Assembly: GCA_028867095.1 (NCBI GenBank)
Contig: JAGWHA010000005.1
Location: 1-27,732 of the forward strand
Direction of reading: 5' to 3'
From: Microcaldota archaeon
GTDB taxonomy: Archaea > Micrarchaeota > Micrarchaeia > Micrarchaeales > CABMGC01
DNA length: 27,732 bases
A program made the position numbers and the translations under genes. Below the pieces are notes generated by a model that saw only the letters and a program-made list of their open reading frames with translations, was not told the DNA's origin and searched no databases. Shown here one piece after another: positions 13,849-21,962 of the stretch (the first letter of the stretch is position 1; each line of letters opens with the position of its first letter).

Positions 13849-14963
13849 TGGCGCATGACTACTACGATGTTCTGGGGGTACCCAAAAACGCCACTGGAGA
13901 GCAGATAAAGAGGGCATACCGTGAGCTTGCGATGAAGCACCACCCTGACCGCAACAAGGAGAAGGACTCGGAGGAGAAGTTCAAGAAGATAAACGAGGCG
14001 TACGCAGTCCTGGGGGATCCTGAGAAGCGCCAGCAGTACGATGCCTTTGGGCCAGACCAGTTCGGCCAGAGGTTCAACCAGGAGGACATCTTCAAGGGCT
14101 TCAACGTAAACGACCTGTTTCGGGAGATGGGGTTCAACATGAACTTCGGGGAGAGTGCCGACCCGTTCAACTTCTTCGGGGGCGGGATGGGAAGATCCCA
14201 GGATGTGGGCCAGAGCATACTGCACAGGCTGGACCTCACGCTCGAGGAAGTCGCAAATGGGGTGGAGAAGGAGATACACGTAAAGCACGTCAGGGAGTGC
14301 GATCGGTGCAGCGGAAACGGCGCCGAGCCGGGCTCAAAGATGACAAAGTGCCCAAGATGCGAGGGGCACGGGTACATGAAGAGCGTGAGAAACACGATCT
14401 TCGGCAGGATGGAGTCCGTTACGCCATGCGAGAGATGCAGCGGCAAGGGAAAGGTTTACGATAAACTGTGCAGAAAGTGCAGCGGCAAGGGAGGCGTTGT
14501 GGCGGAGGAGAAAGTAAAGGTGACGATACCAGGCGGAGTAGAGGAGGGAATGAGACTGAGGCTTCAGGGGCTTGGGGACCACGGAAAGGATGGGTCTGGG
14601 GACCTCTATGTTGAGATCCATGTGCAGAAGCACAAGATATTCAAAAGGGAGGGAGATAACATCGTAGTGGACGTGGAGGTGCCTTTCTACACAGCCATAC
14701 TTGGAGGAAATGTAGACGTTCCAACGCTTAAGGGGATGAAGAATATCGAGATTCCCGCAGGAACACAGCCTTACGCAAAGATAGTTCTCAGGAATGAGGG
14801 GATAAAATCACTACACGGGGGCGGGCACGGCGACCAGGTGGTCAGCGTGGAGGTGAAGATACCAAAAAGCCTCTCAAGGGATCAGGAGGAGCTTCTCAGA
14901 AGGTTCAAGGAGATAGAAGGGGGAAGGGACTCAGGATCGAAAAAGAAGTTTGGGATGTTCTAA
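13848..14963 (+). CDS. dnaJ: Chaperone protein DnaJ (Hsp40), type I
   Basis: The 371-residue protein is a full type I J-protein. The J domain (residues 4-70) includes HPD in KHHPDRNKEK and is followed by a Gly/Phe-rich region (FGPDQFGQRF to FFGGGMG). Four zinc-binding CxxCxGxG repeats follow: CDRCSGNG, CPRCEGHG, CERCSGKG and CRKCSGKG. The C-terminal beta domains contain VTIPGGVEEGMRLRLQGLGD and KIVLRNEGIKSL. It stimulates DnaK ATPase and delivers substrates. Its ATG overlaps the dnaK stop (TAATG), so translation is coupled. It ends with a 4-nt overlap with the convergent glutaredoxin-like gene. Confidence 0.97.
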   Translation: MAHDYYDVLGVPKNATGEQIKRAYRELAMKHHPDRNKEKDSEEKFKKINEAYAVLGDPEKRQQYDAFGPDQFGQRFNQEDIFKGFNVNDLFREMGFNMNFGESADPFNFFGGGMGRSQDVGQSILHRLDLTLEEVANGVEKEIHVKHVRECDRCSGNGAEPGSKMTKCPRCEGHGYMKSVRNTIFGRMESVTPCERCSGKGKVYDKLCRKCSGKGGVVAEEKVKVTIPGGVEEGMRLRLQGLGDHGKDGSGDLYVEIHVQKHKIFKREGDNIVVDVEVPFYTAILGGNVDVPTLKGMKNIEIPAGTQPYAKIVLRNEGIKSLHGGGHGDQVVSVEVKIPKSLSRDQEELLRRFKEIEGGRDSGSKKKFGMF

Positions 14964-15244
14964 TCCTCGTTGTATTCCAGGCCTCTTAGCTCTATTTTGA
15001 AAGTCTTTCTGTGGCTCTCTGCGTAGGCCTTGATCTGCGGAAAACCCCTGTAGGTTCTTTCGTCAACAAGAGCCGGAACATGTATGTTGCGCTTGAGCGC
15101 CTTGATCTTCTCGAACTCGATTCCTGAAAGCACGAGCGCATTCTGCGCCTTGATGCAGTCCTGATTGTCATTGCTGTAGAAATAAACTTTGGGCTCAGGC
15201 TTTTCGTCGAGATTTGGTGACGACTTGGTCTTTCGCTTTCCCAT
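14960..15244 (-). CDS. Glutaredoxin/thioredoxin-fold small protein lacking a CxxC motif
   Basis: The protein has 94 residues from ATG 15244; GTGAT lies 7 nt upstream and a GTG four codons earlier is less likely. The pattern KVYFYSNDNQDCIKAQNALVLS, then HVPALVDERTYRGFPQIKAYA follows a glutaredoxin. It has a first strand, an active-site loop and helix, the cis-Pro strand (VPAL) and a final helix with a G-x-P-Q-I-type turn. The active-site loop has a single Cys (QDCIKAQ) where CxxC is usual, so a dithiol redox cycle is unlikely. A monothiol, binding or structural role is possible. It converges on dnaJ with a 4-nt overlap. Confidence 0.6.
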   Translation of the reverse strand: MGKRKTKSSPNLDEKPEPKVYFYSNDNQDCIKAQNALVLSGIEFEKIKALKRNIHVPALVDERTYRGFPQIKAYAESHRKTFKIELRGLEYNED

Positions 15245-15268
15245 ATTGATAATCACTTTTAGAACTAT

Positions 15269-15934
15269 TTATAGTTGCTCTGCAGTTTTTGATTCCTCTT
15301 TTTCCTTTCTTGTCTTAAACTTTTCAATGCCCTTCCCAACGCCATACGAGATTAGTATGAATGCGACAATAGGTACTGAGGCGATACCCGCGTACTCAAG
15401 TGGAAGAAGCTCTTTTGAGAGATTCATAGAACCAAATGCCTCCCCTACGGCAGTTGTGAGCATGGGAAGAAATGCGATGGGAGATACAAGCTTTAGGACT
15501 CGCCTCGATATTGTTATTTTTGCTTGAAGCCTCTCCTGTTCCAGAGCAATGCTCCTGAGGCATTTGTCGATCCTGAGTGTCATGTCGGTTTTCTTTCCTT
15601 TAAAGTAGTTTTCATGGTCTTCAGCCAATTCGTTTAGCGCGCCATCTCTTCTGTCGAAGACCTCAGATGGCAGATTATGGAGCTTGCCCTCCCCGAAGAT
15701 TCTTACTATCTCCTCTACGTAGCGCATCTCGTCTTTGTCCAATTTGCCCAAATCGGCAATTAACTTATTGGTATCCTTCTCGGAGTATTTTAGTCCTGTG
15801 GCCTTCGCCTCAGCCTCAAGCCTGCGGCACTTCTTTTGCTCTGAGAATATTACCTTGAAATCATTGATTGGATTGACTGCTGATCCAAACGATTTTAATC
15901 TGGTCTTGAATTCTTGGGAAGTCTGGTTGTTCAT
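15269..15934 (-). CDS. Membrane protein with long N-terminal helical domain, function unknown
   Basis: The protein has 221 residues from ATG 15934; a TTG three codons upstream is possible. The first 140 residues are charged and predicted helical (EQKKCRRLEAEAKATGL, KDEMRYVEEIVRIFG). Two hydrophobic segments follow, at about 147-165 (LVSPIAFLPMLTTAVGEAFG) and 178-198 (LEYAGIASVPIVAFILISYG), then a basic tail (KFKTRKEKEESK). A cytosolic coiled-coil domain anchored by a C-terminal membrane hairpin is likely. No enzyme motif is seen. It lies downstream of the presenilin-like gene on the same strand, 42 nt away, and may share its transcript. Confidence 0.6.
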   Translation of the reverse strand: MNNQTSQEFKTRLKSFGSAVNPINDFKVIFSEQKKCRRLEAEAKATGLKYSEKDTNKLIADLGKLDKDEMRYVEEIVRIFGEGKLHNLPSEVFDRRDGALNELAEDHENYFKGKKTDMTLRIDKCLRSIALEQERLQAKITISRRVLKLVSPIAFLPMLTTAVGEAFGSMNLSKELLPLEYAGIASVPIVAFILISYGVGKGIEKFKTRKEKEESKTAEQL

Positions 15935-15975
15935 TGTGTCCAAGAAATGAAGTTTTAGGGCTTAATATATCTGAC

Positions 15976-17070
15976 TTAGGATTTGTTTTGTGCATGCTTT
16001 TGCTTATTTGCCCTCAGCCCCATCCTAAGGGTGAGGTACATCACGAAAATCACTATGAAGACCCCGCCCGCAATCAACAGTGCGGATAGTGCAAGGTTAG
16101 AAACCGAAGTGAAAGGAAGCGCAAGACCTAAGGCAATGCAGATGAATGCGAAGAGAGGAGGGATTGCAGGAAGCGGCCTCATGTACCTCCTTAGAAACAG
16201 CATTGTGGCGACAAGCCCTGCGGCTCCGCCGATGACTATTGCAAAACTGAGGAAGTAGTTGGCCAGAACCGAGTAGGCGCTGACAGCGAGCATGAGCGGC
16301 AGGCCGAGATCGCCAGCGCCGAGCTGGATCTGCGCGATTATTGGTATCTGGCCGCTTTTTATCAGCCTTTGGATTGTCGGGTTGTCTATCTTTCTCATCT
16401 CAACAAGATGTTTTTTGTAGACGGGGCCGTATTTGCCGTGCAGTGAGGACTGAGATTCCACCTCGATGTCCGAGGAGCTTATCAAAAAGGCCAGGTTTCT
16501 GCTCGACAGCGCCTTGGCGAAGGTTATCATGTGCTTGGTGACAAACACCGCAACGTAATCGTATATCGCAATCAGCCCCATGAACAAAAATGCGGCCGCA
16601 AACCCGAAGCTTATTCCCAAAATAACCCCGAGTCCTATGCTCGAGATCACCACAACGCCGTTTCTAAGGGATGGACGCTTGTTCTTTGCATAAATCAGAA
16701 GGACTGCGAGCAGAATCGAGATTGCCGCGATAGGATTGAAGTCAGCGCTTGGGAAGAGATATCCTAAGACTATCAAAAAGAAGAAAAACGAGGGCAGCAC
16801 TACCGCAAGCGCCTCAAGTAGTACGAAAAGCAGCTCGCCCTTGTAAAACCTGATGAGCAAAACAAGGAGCAGCGCGAATAGTATTATGCTCCCGAAGTAG
16901 TAGAAGGTCTGCGATGCCGAGCTTATCGCGCTTGCGCTCGAACCGGTGAGCGCCGAAACCTGTGCGGTCGAAAATAGAAGCGAAGCGAGAAGCATTCCTC
17001 CGAATTGGACTATCAGGAACAAAACAAGTATGTGAGCGAGCTGCCTGTTCTCGATTCGCGTTAGCAACAA
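15976..17070 (-). CDS. Presenilin/signal peptide peptidase-type intramembrane aspartyl protease (PSH)
   Basis: The 364-residue protein is very hydrophobic, with about nine membrane segments. It carries the paired GxGD-protease motifs: GLIAIYDYVAVFVTKHM (YD, first catalytic Asp) and LGAGDLGLPLML (GxGD, second Asp). The PAL motif region reads RPLPAIPPLF, so Leu of PAL is Ile. These proteases cleave transmembrane helices, including remnant signal peptides; the archaeal homologues are the structural models of presenilin. The start is TTG 17070 (or 17067), with GGTG about 6 nt upstream and 5 nt after the mcm stop. A later ATG would lose the first membrane helix. The placement implies co-transcription with mcm. 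Confidence 0.85.
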   Translation of the reverse strand: MLLTRIENRQLAHILVLFLIVQFGGMLLASLLFSTAQVSALTGSSASAISSASQTFYYFGSIILFALLLVLLIRFYKGELLFVLLEALAVVLPSFFFFLIVLGYLFPSADFNPIAAISILLAVLLIYAKNKRPSLRNGVVVISSIGLGVILGISFGFAAAFLFMGLIAIYDYVAVFVTKHMITFAKALSSRNLAFLISSSDIEVESQSSLHGKYGPVYKKHLVEMRKIDNPTIQRLIKSGQIPIIAQIQLGAGDLGLPLMLAVSAYSVLANYFLSFAIVIGGAAGLVATMLFLRRYMRPLPAIPPLFAFICIALGLALPFTSVSNLALSALLIAGGVFIVIFVMYLTLRMGLRANKQKHAQNKS

Positions 17071-17075
17071 GACAC

Positions 17076-19148
17076 CTACTCGTTCTCGTGGCTCGACATC
17101 TTGAGGTGTCCCGCCTTCGGGCTGTAGACGTCTCCCGATCTTTCGAGCTCGTTGATGTACTTTGTGGCAGTCGCTCTGTCGACCCCCTCCTTCTCCGCCT
17201 CCTCAAGCACGCGCGTGATCTTCGCGTATCCGCCCTCCTCCTTCTCAAGCCTCTTAATCAGGGTTGTGATTAGGTTCATCTTCGTGACCTTCTCCCTTGG
17301 CATTCCAGTTAGTATGGTGTCGATGTCCCTCCTTCCTCCCCTGTCGACCCCCAGGGTTCGCAGCATGAACTCGAATAGGCTTATTGCAAGCTCCGAGTCG
17401 CGCAGCTCTATCACCTTTGAGAGCCTAGACTTCGCGCTTCCCTCCGCAAGCCTCACAAGCCCCTCGATCTGCCTTGCGGTTATAGGTGTTGCTCCTGACT
17501 TGAGCCCAATCTTTCTGAGCTCAAGATAGTAATCCTCAATCTTTGCGGTCGCCTCGGGAGAGAGCCTTGGGCGCACGTTCTTCTTTGCGTATGCGACGTA
17601 CTTTCTGAGAAGGTCCGCGCTTATCGCCGGCGCCTCGACCTGCGCGAAGTCCTTGAGGTCTGCAAGCGAGGCGCCTGCGGCCTCGTGCTGCGTGAGTATG
17701 TGCTTTGCGATCCTCTTGTCCTGCTCCTCGTCAATCACGTCCTTTATCGGAAAGATTAGGTCGAACCTGGAAAGGAGCGCCGGAGGTATGTCGAACTGCT
17801 CCGTCGGATAGGTGTTTGGGTCGAACCTTCCGTACTTGGGGTTTGCGGCCGCAAGTACGGTGGTCTTCGCGCTGAACCTTGCGACTATTCCCGCCTTTGC
17901 GACGCTGATTGTCTGGGATTCGAGGGCCTCGAGAAGTGAGGACTTGTCCTCATCCCCGATCTTGTCGAATTCATCGATTGAAACCTCACCGCCAGATCCT
18001 AGTACGAGGGCTCCTGCCTTCAGCGTCCATCCGCCCTCTGCAAACTCGTCCCGCTCTGCGGATGCAGTGAGACCTGCGGAGCTGGTTGACTTTCCGCTCA
18101 CGTAGATTCCCTTTGGGACAATCGAGGTCACAGCCTGCAGCAACCTTGTCTTAGCGGAACCGGGGTCTCCGATTAGCAGGATGTGTATGTCGCTTCTTAT
18201 CGGCGCTCCGTCGATTAGCTTCTTGTCCGGAGTGCCTCCGAAGAGCTGGAGCGCAAGCGACTGCTTTATCTGCTCGTGGCCGTAGATTGACGGGGCAATT
18301 GAGGTCGCGATCTTCTCGAATATTCGCTGGTCCTTTGCCATCTCCTTTATCTGCTGCTCCTCCTCGTCTGTTATGTCGATCTCCGCAAACTCCTTCTGCT
18401 TTGTCTTTATCGCAACCGAGTCAAAGAACATCGTGAATAGGGTCTTTTCCTCCTTGCCGCGCGCGGTCTTCTTGGGCCTTATCCTAAGGATTCCGGTGAT
18501 GTCAATCCTGTCCCCAGGGATTATAGTGTTCACAAGGTCGTCGGCGAGCCAGACCTCTAGCTGCCATGTCGGGGTGCTTCCCTTTAGCCTCTCAAGAGGG
18601 TCCTGCACCGCGATCCTCTGCACGTTGATGAACTCGGAGTCCTCGTTTATCTGGCGCAGAGCCCTTCGCTTGCACTGCGGGCAGACCTCAGGGGCTTCAT
18701 CCTTGTCGATAAACACCTTCTCGGCGTGGTTGCAGAAAGAACACTTATAGCTCCAGATGTGAACCTTTGGTGTTATTTCAGCCCGCTTAACCACAAGAGA
18801 ATCTAAAACTAGGAGTTTGCCAATATATTGGGAGCCAACATCTTGTATCATCAAACCTTCATTCTCGAGCCCAATGAACCTCGCATAGACAGGCTCTGTA
18901 GCTTCAGTGTTAGGATTCATTGATTTAAGAGCATCATTTGCAGTAAAAAGTACAGAATCAGGATTGTTTATGAGTTTGTGTGCAAGATCAGAGTCAAACT
19001 TTTCAAGGTCTTTTATATCAACACTTACGCTCCTCTTCTTAGGATAACTTATGTACATCGCATTGATAGGATCAGTATAGTAGGCGTTGAAGAACTCAAC
19101 GAATTTTTCCTTTTGACTATCTATAGCAACTGCGTCATCCATGCCCAT
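17076..19148 (-). CDS. mcm: Replicative DNA helicase MCM
   Basis: The product has about 690 residues from ATG 19148; ATG 19142 is equally possible because GGGGGT lies 6 nt before it. The N-terminal domain includes a zinc site (CSFCN...CPQC) and an OB fold. The AAA+ core has Walker A IGDPGSAKTRLL, Walker B VSIDEFDKI, sensor-1 AAANPKYGRFD and arginine finger LLSRFDLIF. A winged helix ends the protein. It unwinds DNA as a hexamer at replication forks. No intein is present, although MCM is a common intein host. The first 450 nt of the gene are clearly AT-richer (20/60 and 24/60 G+C in two sampled lines) than the rest (35/60). Confidence 0.96.
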   Translation of the reverse strand: MGMDDAVAIDSQKEKFVEFFNAYYTDPINAMYISYPKKRSVSVDIKDLEKFDSDLAHKLINNPDSVLFTANDALKSMNPNTEATEPVYARFIGLENEGLMIQDVGSQYIGKLLVLDSLVVKRAEITPKVHIWSYKCSFCNHAEKVFIDKDEAPEVCPQCKRRALRQINEDSEFINVQRIAVQDPLERLKGSTPTWQLEVWLADDLVNTIIPGDRIDITGILRIRPKKTARGKEEKTLFTMFFDSVAIKTKQKEFAEIDITDEEEQQIKEMAKDQRIFEKIATSIAPSIYGHEQIKQSLALQLFGGTPDKKLIDGAPIRSDIHILLIGDPGSAKTRLLQAVTSIVPKGIYVSGKSTSSAGLTASAERDEFAEGGWTLKAGALVLGSGGEVSIDEFDKIGDEDKSSLLEALESQTISVAKAGIVARFSAKTTVLAAANPKYGRFDPNTYPTEQFDIPPALLSRFDLIFPIKDVIDEEQDKRIAKHILTQHEAAGASLADLKDFAQVEAPAISADLLRKYVAYAKKNVRPRLSPEATAKIEDYYLELRKIGLKSGATPITARQIEGLVRLAEGSAKSRLSKVIELRDSELAISLFEFMLRTLGVDRGGRRDIDTILTGMPREKVTKMNLITTLIKRLEKEEGGYAKITRVLEEAEKEGVDRATATKYINELERSGDVYSPKAGHLKMSSHENE

Positions 19149-19170
19149 ACCCCCAGAGAATTTGTAGGAA

Positions 19171-19178
19171 TATATTGA
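19171..19178 (-). promoter_or_regulatory. Candidate TATA box for mcm
   Basis: An AATATATT element on the coding strand is centred about 26 bp upstream of ATG 19148, which would give a leaderless message. A second AT-rich element near 19190-19199 would instead give a leader containing the GGGGGT sequence. Confidence 0.4.
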
Positions 19179-19241
19179 CACATTATGGTTTAAAAGGAAC
19201 AAAAGGGCTGACTGAAACTTCCAGTAAAAGCCTTAAAAGGA

Positions 19242-19255
19242 GCCCCTCTGGGGGC
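19242..19255. other. GC-rich hairpin between mcm and metG
   Basis: GCCCC-TCTG-GGGGC is a perfect 5-bp GC stem with a 4-nt loop, inside the 178-bp divergent intergenic region. It is not followed by a T run on either strand and lies upstream of both genes, so a terminator is unlikely. Function unknown. Confidence 0.45.
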
Positions 19256-19293
19256 GAGAGGAAAGCAGCGCCCCAAGTAATAAAAATAAGGGG

Positions 19294-19303
19294 TACTAAA
19301 TAG
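19294..19303 (+). promoter_or_regulatory. Candidate TATA box for metG
   Basis: The TACTAAATAG element is centred about 28 bp before ATG 19327, compatible with a leaderless mRNA. A stronger AT run at 19278-19288 would give a leader of about 18 nt. Confidence 0.4.
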
Positions 19304-19326
19304 AATCTAACGATAGACTGATTTTG

Positions 19327-20991
19327 ATGGTTAGATACATAGTCACCTCTGCACTACCCTACGTGCAGGGCATAATACATTTGGGGAACCTGATCGGCTC
19401 GATACTCCCTGCCGACATCTACTACAAGTACCTCAAGATGTCCGGGGAGGATGCGATCTTCGTCTGCGGCTCAGACGAGCACGGCGCGGCGATCGAGCTC
19501 AAGGCGATAAAGGAAAAGACCACACCGGAGGCGCTCGCCGAGGGCAATCACCAGCAGATAAAGAGGCTTCTTGAGCAGTACGAGTGCACATTCACGATAT
19601 ACGGAAGGACGCACACAGAGCAGAACAGGGGAGTCGTCTACGAGATATTCGAGAGCCTCTACAAGAACGGGAACATCACAAAGGTCGAGTCGGAGCTGCC
19701 TTACTGCAGCACCGACAAGAGATTCATCAGCGACAGGTTCATTGAGGGAAAGTGCCCCGTATGCGGATACGCGCAGGCAAGGGGGGATCAGTGCGACAGC
19801 TGCGGGAATCTGCTTGAGCCAAAGGAGCTCATAGACCCCTACTGCACGATCTGCGGGAAGAAGGAGATCACATTCAGGAAGACGACAAACCTCGCCCTTG
19901 ACCTTGTGAAGTTGCAGCCGAAAATAAAGGAGTTCATAGAGGCAAGCTCGGCAAACGAATGGAGCAAGAACGCGGTGCACCACAGCCTCGGATACATAAA
20001 GAGGGGGCTTAGGCCAAGGGAGATAACGCGGGACCTAAAGTACGGATTCCCGGTTCCGCTCGACGGATTCAGGGACAAGCTCTTCTACGTCTGGTTTGAC
20101 GCGCCGATCGCATACATCGGAATAACCAAGGAGTGGGACGCCCAAAGGGCAAACGATTACTGGAAGGGAAAGGACACAAGGCTCGTGCAGTTCATGGGAA
20201 AGGACAACATAGAGCCGCACACGCTGATCTGGCCCGGAATACTGATAGGAAGCAACCTGGGCTACGCCCTGCCTAGGACAATCTACGCGTACGAATACCT
20301 GAACTGGGAGGGGGAGAAATTCTCCAAGAGCAGGGGCGTTGGCTTAGACATCAAGGAGGCGATAGATATACTTCCCGCGGACTACTGGAGATTCTCGCTT
20401 GCATCTATGCTTCCGCAGAGCGCTGACACCGACTTCACACTTGAATCGCTTAAGCAGGCGATAGACAACGACATGAACAACGTGATCGGGAACTTCATAA
20501 ACAGAACATTCACCCTGATAAAGAGCAACTTCGACGGTGCTGTGCCAAAAGGCAAGCTGATTGCGGAGATCGGCACCCAGATTGAGGAAAAAACGGCAAA
20601 GTACCAGGTAAATTTCGAGAGGATAGACATAAGGGAGGCGCTAAGGAGCGTTGTCGAGCTTGCAGGCGTGGGCAACACGCTGATGAGCTCGACCGAGCCG
20701 TGGAAGCTGGCGAAGAGCGCGGATCCTGCCGACTATCAGAAGATGGCGGACATACTCTACAGCTGCGTAAACATAGTTTACAGACTAGGAATACTTCTGC
20801 ATCCCTTCACCCCAAGTGCAAGCTCCGAGATACTTAAGACCTTCAGGTCGGAGGCGAGGATGGAATTTGTGGAGAGGACTCTGGAAGGCGGGATGAAGCT
20901 GGATCTTGAGAAGGTTGCGCCTCTCTTCCACAAGCTCACAGACGATGAGATAAAGAGGATCGAACAGCACAGCGGGAAGAAGGGTAAGTAG
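19327..20991 (+). CDS. metG: Methionyl-tRNA synthetase
   Basis: The product has 554 residues from ATG 19327; a TTG one codon earlier is not preferred. It is a class I synthetase with TSALPYVQGIIHLGNL (HIGH motif as HLGN), a connective peptide with two zinc knuckles (CPVCGYAQARGDQCDSCG and YCTICGKK), WFDAPIAYIG, and EKFSKSRG (KMSKS motif). An alpha-helical anticodon-binding domain follows. It ends near residue 554 with no C-terminal EMAPII/Trbp111-like domain, so the compact catalytic form is encoded here. It charges initiator and elongator tRNA-Met. It is divergent from mcm, and its stop is directly followed by the ribL-like ATG. Confidence 0.96.
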   Translation: MVRYIVTSALPYVQGIIHLGNLIGSILPADIYYKYLKMSGEDAIFVCGSDEHGAAIELKAIKEKTTPEALAEGNHQQIKRLLEQYECTFTIYGRTHTEQNRGVVYEIFESLYKNGNITKVESELPYCSTDKRFISDRFIEGKCPVCGYAQARGDQCDSCGNLLEPKELIDPYCTICGKKEITFRKTTNLALDLVKLQPKIKEFIEASSANEWSKNAVHHSLGYIKRGLRPREITRDLKYGFPVPLDGFRDKLFYVWFDAPIAYIGITKEWDAQRANDYWKGKDTRLVQFMGKDNIEPHTLIWPGILIGSNLGYALPRTIYAYEYLNWEGEKFSKSRGVGLDIKEAIDILPADYWRFSLASMLPQSADTDFTLESLKQAIDNDMNNVIGNFINRTFTLIKSNFDGAVPKGKLIAEIGTQIEEKTAKYQVNFERIDIREALRSVVELAGVGNTLMSSTEPWKLAKSADPADYQKMADILYSCVNIVYRLGILLHPFTPSASSEILKTFRSEARMEFVERTLEGGMKLDLEKVAPLFHKLTDDEIKRIEQHSGKKGK

Positions 20992-21420
20992 ATGAGGACG
21001 GTTCTTGCATTTGGGTCCTTTGACATACTCCATCCTGGCCACCTGCTCTACCTTGAGAGGGCGAGAAGACTCGGGGACAGGCTGATTGTGGTGGTCGCAA
21101 GGGATGAAAGCATAAAGATGTTCAAGGGGAAGGGGCCCGTCTTTTCGCAAAAGGATAGGGTGAGGATGCTTGGCTCACTGAGGGTTGTTGACAAGGCGGT
21201 TCTTGGGAACAAACTATCCAAATCATCCGACAGGTACAAAATACTAAAGGAGTACAAACCGCAGGTGATCGTATTCGGATACGACCAGAAGGTGAACCCG
21301 GAGAGCATAAAGAAGTGGCTGAGGGAAAACGAAATGAACGCAAAGATCGTGAGGATAAAGTCCTCTGCGAACCCAAAATTCTACAAGAGCTCAAAGCTCG
21401 GCAAGCTTCTGCTCGACTAG
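20992..21420 (+). CDS. ribL: FAD synthase (archaeal RibL-type cytidylyltransferase family)
   Basis: The 142-residue protein is a small nucleotidyltransferase with TVLAFGSFDILHPGHLLYLE (HxGH signature as HPGH), VVVARDESI and VFGYDQKV. The family covers glycerol-3-phosphate cytidylyltransferase and archaeal RibL, which adenylylates FMN to FAD. Length and the short C-terminus fit RibL best, but substrate choice cannot be proven from sequence. The ATG follows the metG stop without a gap, so translation is coupled. The stop overlaps that of the convergent pilin-like gene by 4 nt. Confidence 0.8.
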   Translation: MRTVLAFGSFDILHPGHLLYLERARRLGDRLIVVVARDESIKMFKGKGPVFSQKDRVRMLGSLRVVDKAVLGNKLSKSSDRYKILKEYKPQVIVFGYDQKVNPESIKKWLRENEMNAKIVRIKSSANPKFYKSSKLGKLLLD

Positions 21421-21959
21421 GAATACTTTGCGGTGAATGAGGCAATCTCCTGAACGAATGCTCCAGTGTATCCGCTTATCGTGTAGTTTAGCCAGACGTA
21501 GCCAAAGTACGCGTTACCGAGGTTTCCGGTCGCCTTTCCAGAGGAGGCGTAGCAGTACATCTTGAGCGTCTCCGATGTGGTTGTCGGCAGCGACGTTATT
21601 ATGTTGGCCGGATTAGAGTTGGAAGGGTAAAAGACCGTGTTCCCCGTAACGAAGATGTTGCCGTACTGCGGCTTGTCGCCGGTGGCATTCTTTCTGCTGG
21701 AGCAGGCAAACCCGTTTATCGTTATCGTGCCCCCGGTTGCCTGGGAGAATGTGAATGTGAGAATCCCGGTTGTCGTGTTTATCGAGTACTGGCTGCAGCC
21801 AAATCCCGGGAATGGCGAGCATGTTGCGGGAACTACAAGGGGGTTTAGAAGTCCGGTCTTGAATATGACTGCCACCGCGATTAAGATAACAAGGAATGCG
21901 AGCCCGTAGGAGAGCATGAAGTCGACTGCCGCCTGCGCCCTGATTTTCTTATGAAGCAT
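21417..21959 (-). CDS. Class III signal peptide (archaeal pilin-like) secreted protein, second copy
   Basis: The 180-residue protein begins MLHKKIRAQAAVDFMLSYGL with a hydrophobic helix to about residue 35, the same layout as the product of 4703-5185. The two also share the spacing of Cys pairs and motifs after the helix (CSPFPGFGCSQ here, CLLPAGFSCLS there; then QATGGTITINGFACSS against QATQTPLNITGYNCTQ). Both therefore belong to one family of secreted beta-rich proteins with probable disulfides. N-x-T/S sequons (NYTIS) suggest glycosylation. It starts 3 nt after the rpsB stop and so probably rides on the ribosomal operon transcript, an odd place for a surface protein. Confidence 0.8.
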   Translation of the reverse strand: MLHKKIRAQAAVDFMLSYGLAFLVILIAVAVIFKTGLLNPLVVPATCSPFPGFGCSQYSINTTTGILTFTFSQATGGTITINGFACSSRKNATGDKPQYGNIFVTGNTVFYPSNSNPANIITSLPTTTSETLKMYCYASSGKATGNLGNAYFGYVWLNYTISGYTGAFVQEIASFTAKYS

Positions 21960-21962
21960 TTC

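Noticed and set aside
19242..19255. GC hairpin considered as a terminator or part of a replication origin
   Set aside because: There is no T run, it lies upstream of both flanking genes, and no ORB-like repeats or cdc6 gene are in the window. Position next to mcm alone is not evidence for an origin.
19143..19326. mcm-metG gap searched for a box C/D guide RNA
   Set aside because: CTGA occurs near 19208, but no RTGATGA box with proper C'/D' spacing was found on either strand.
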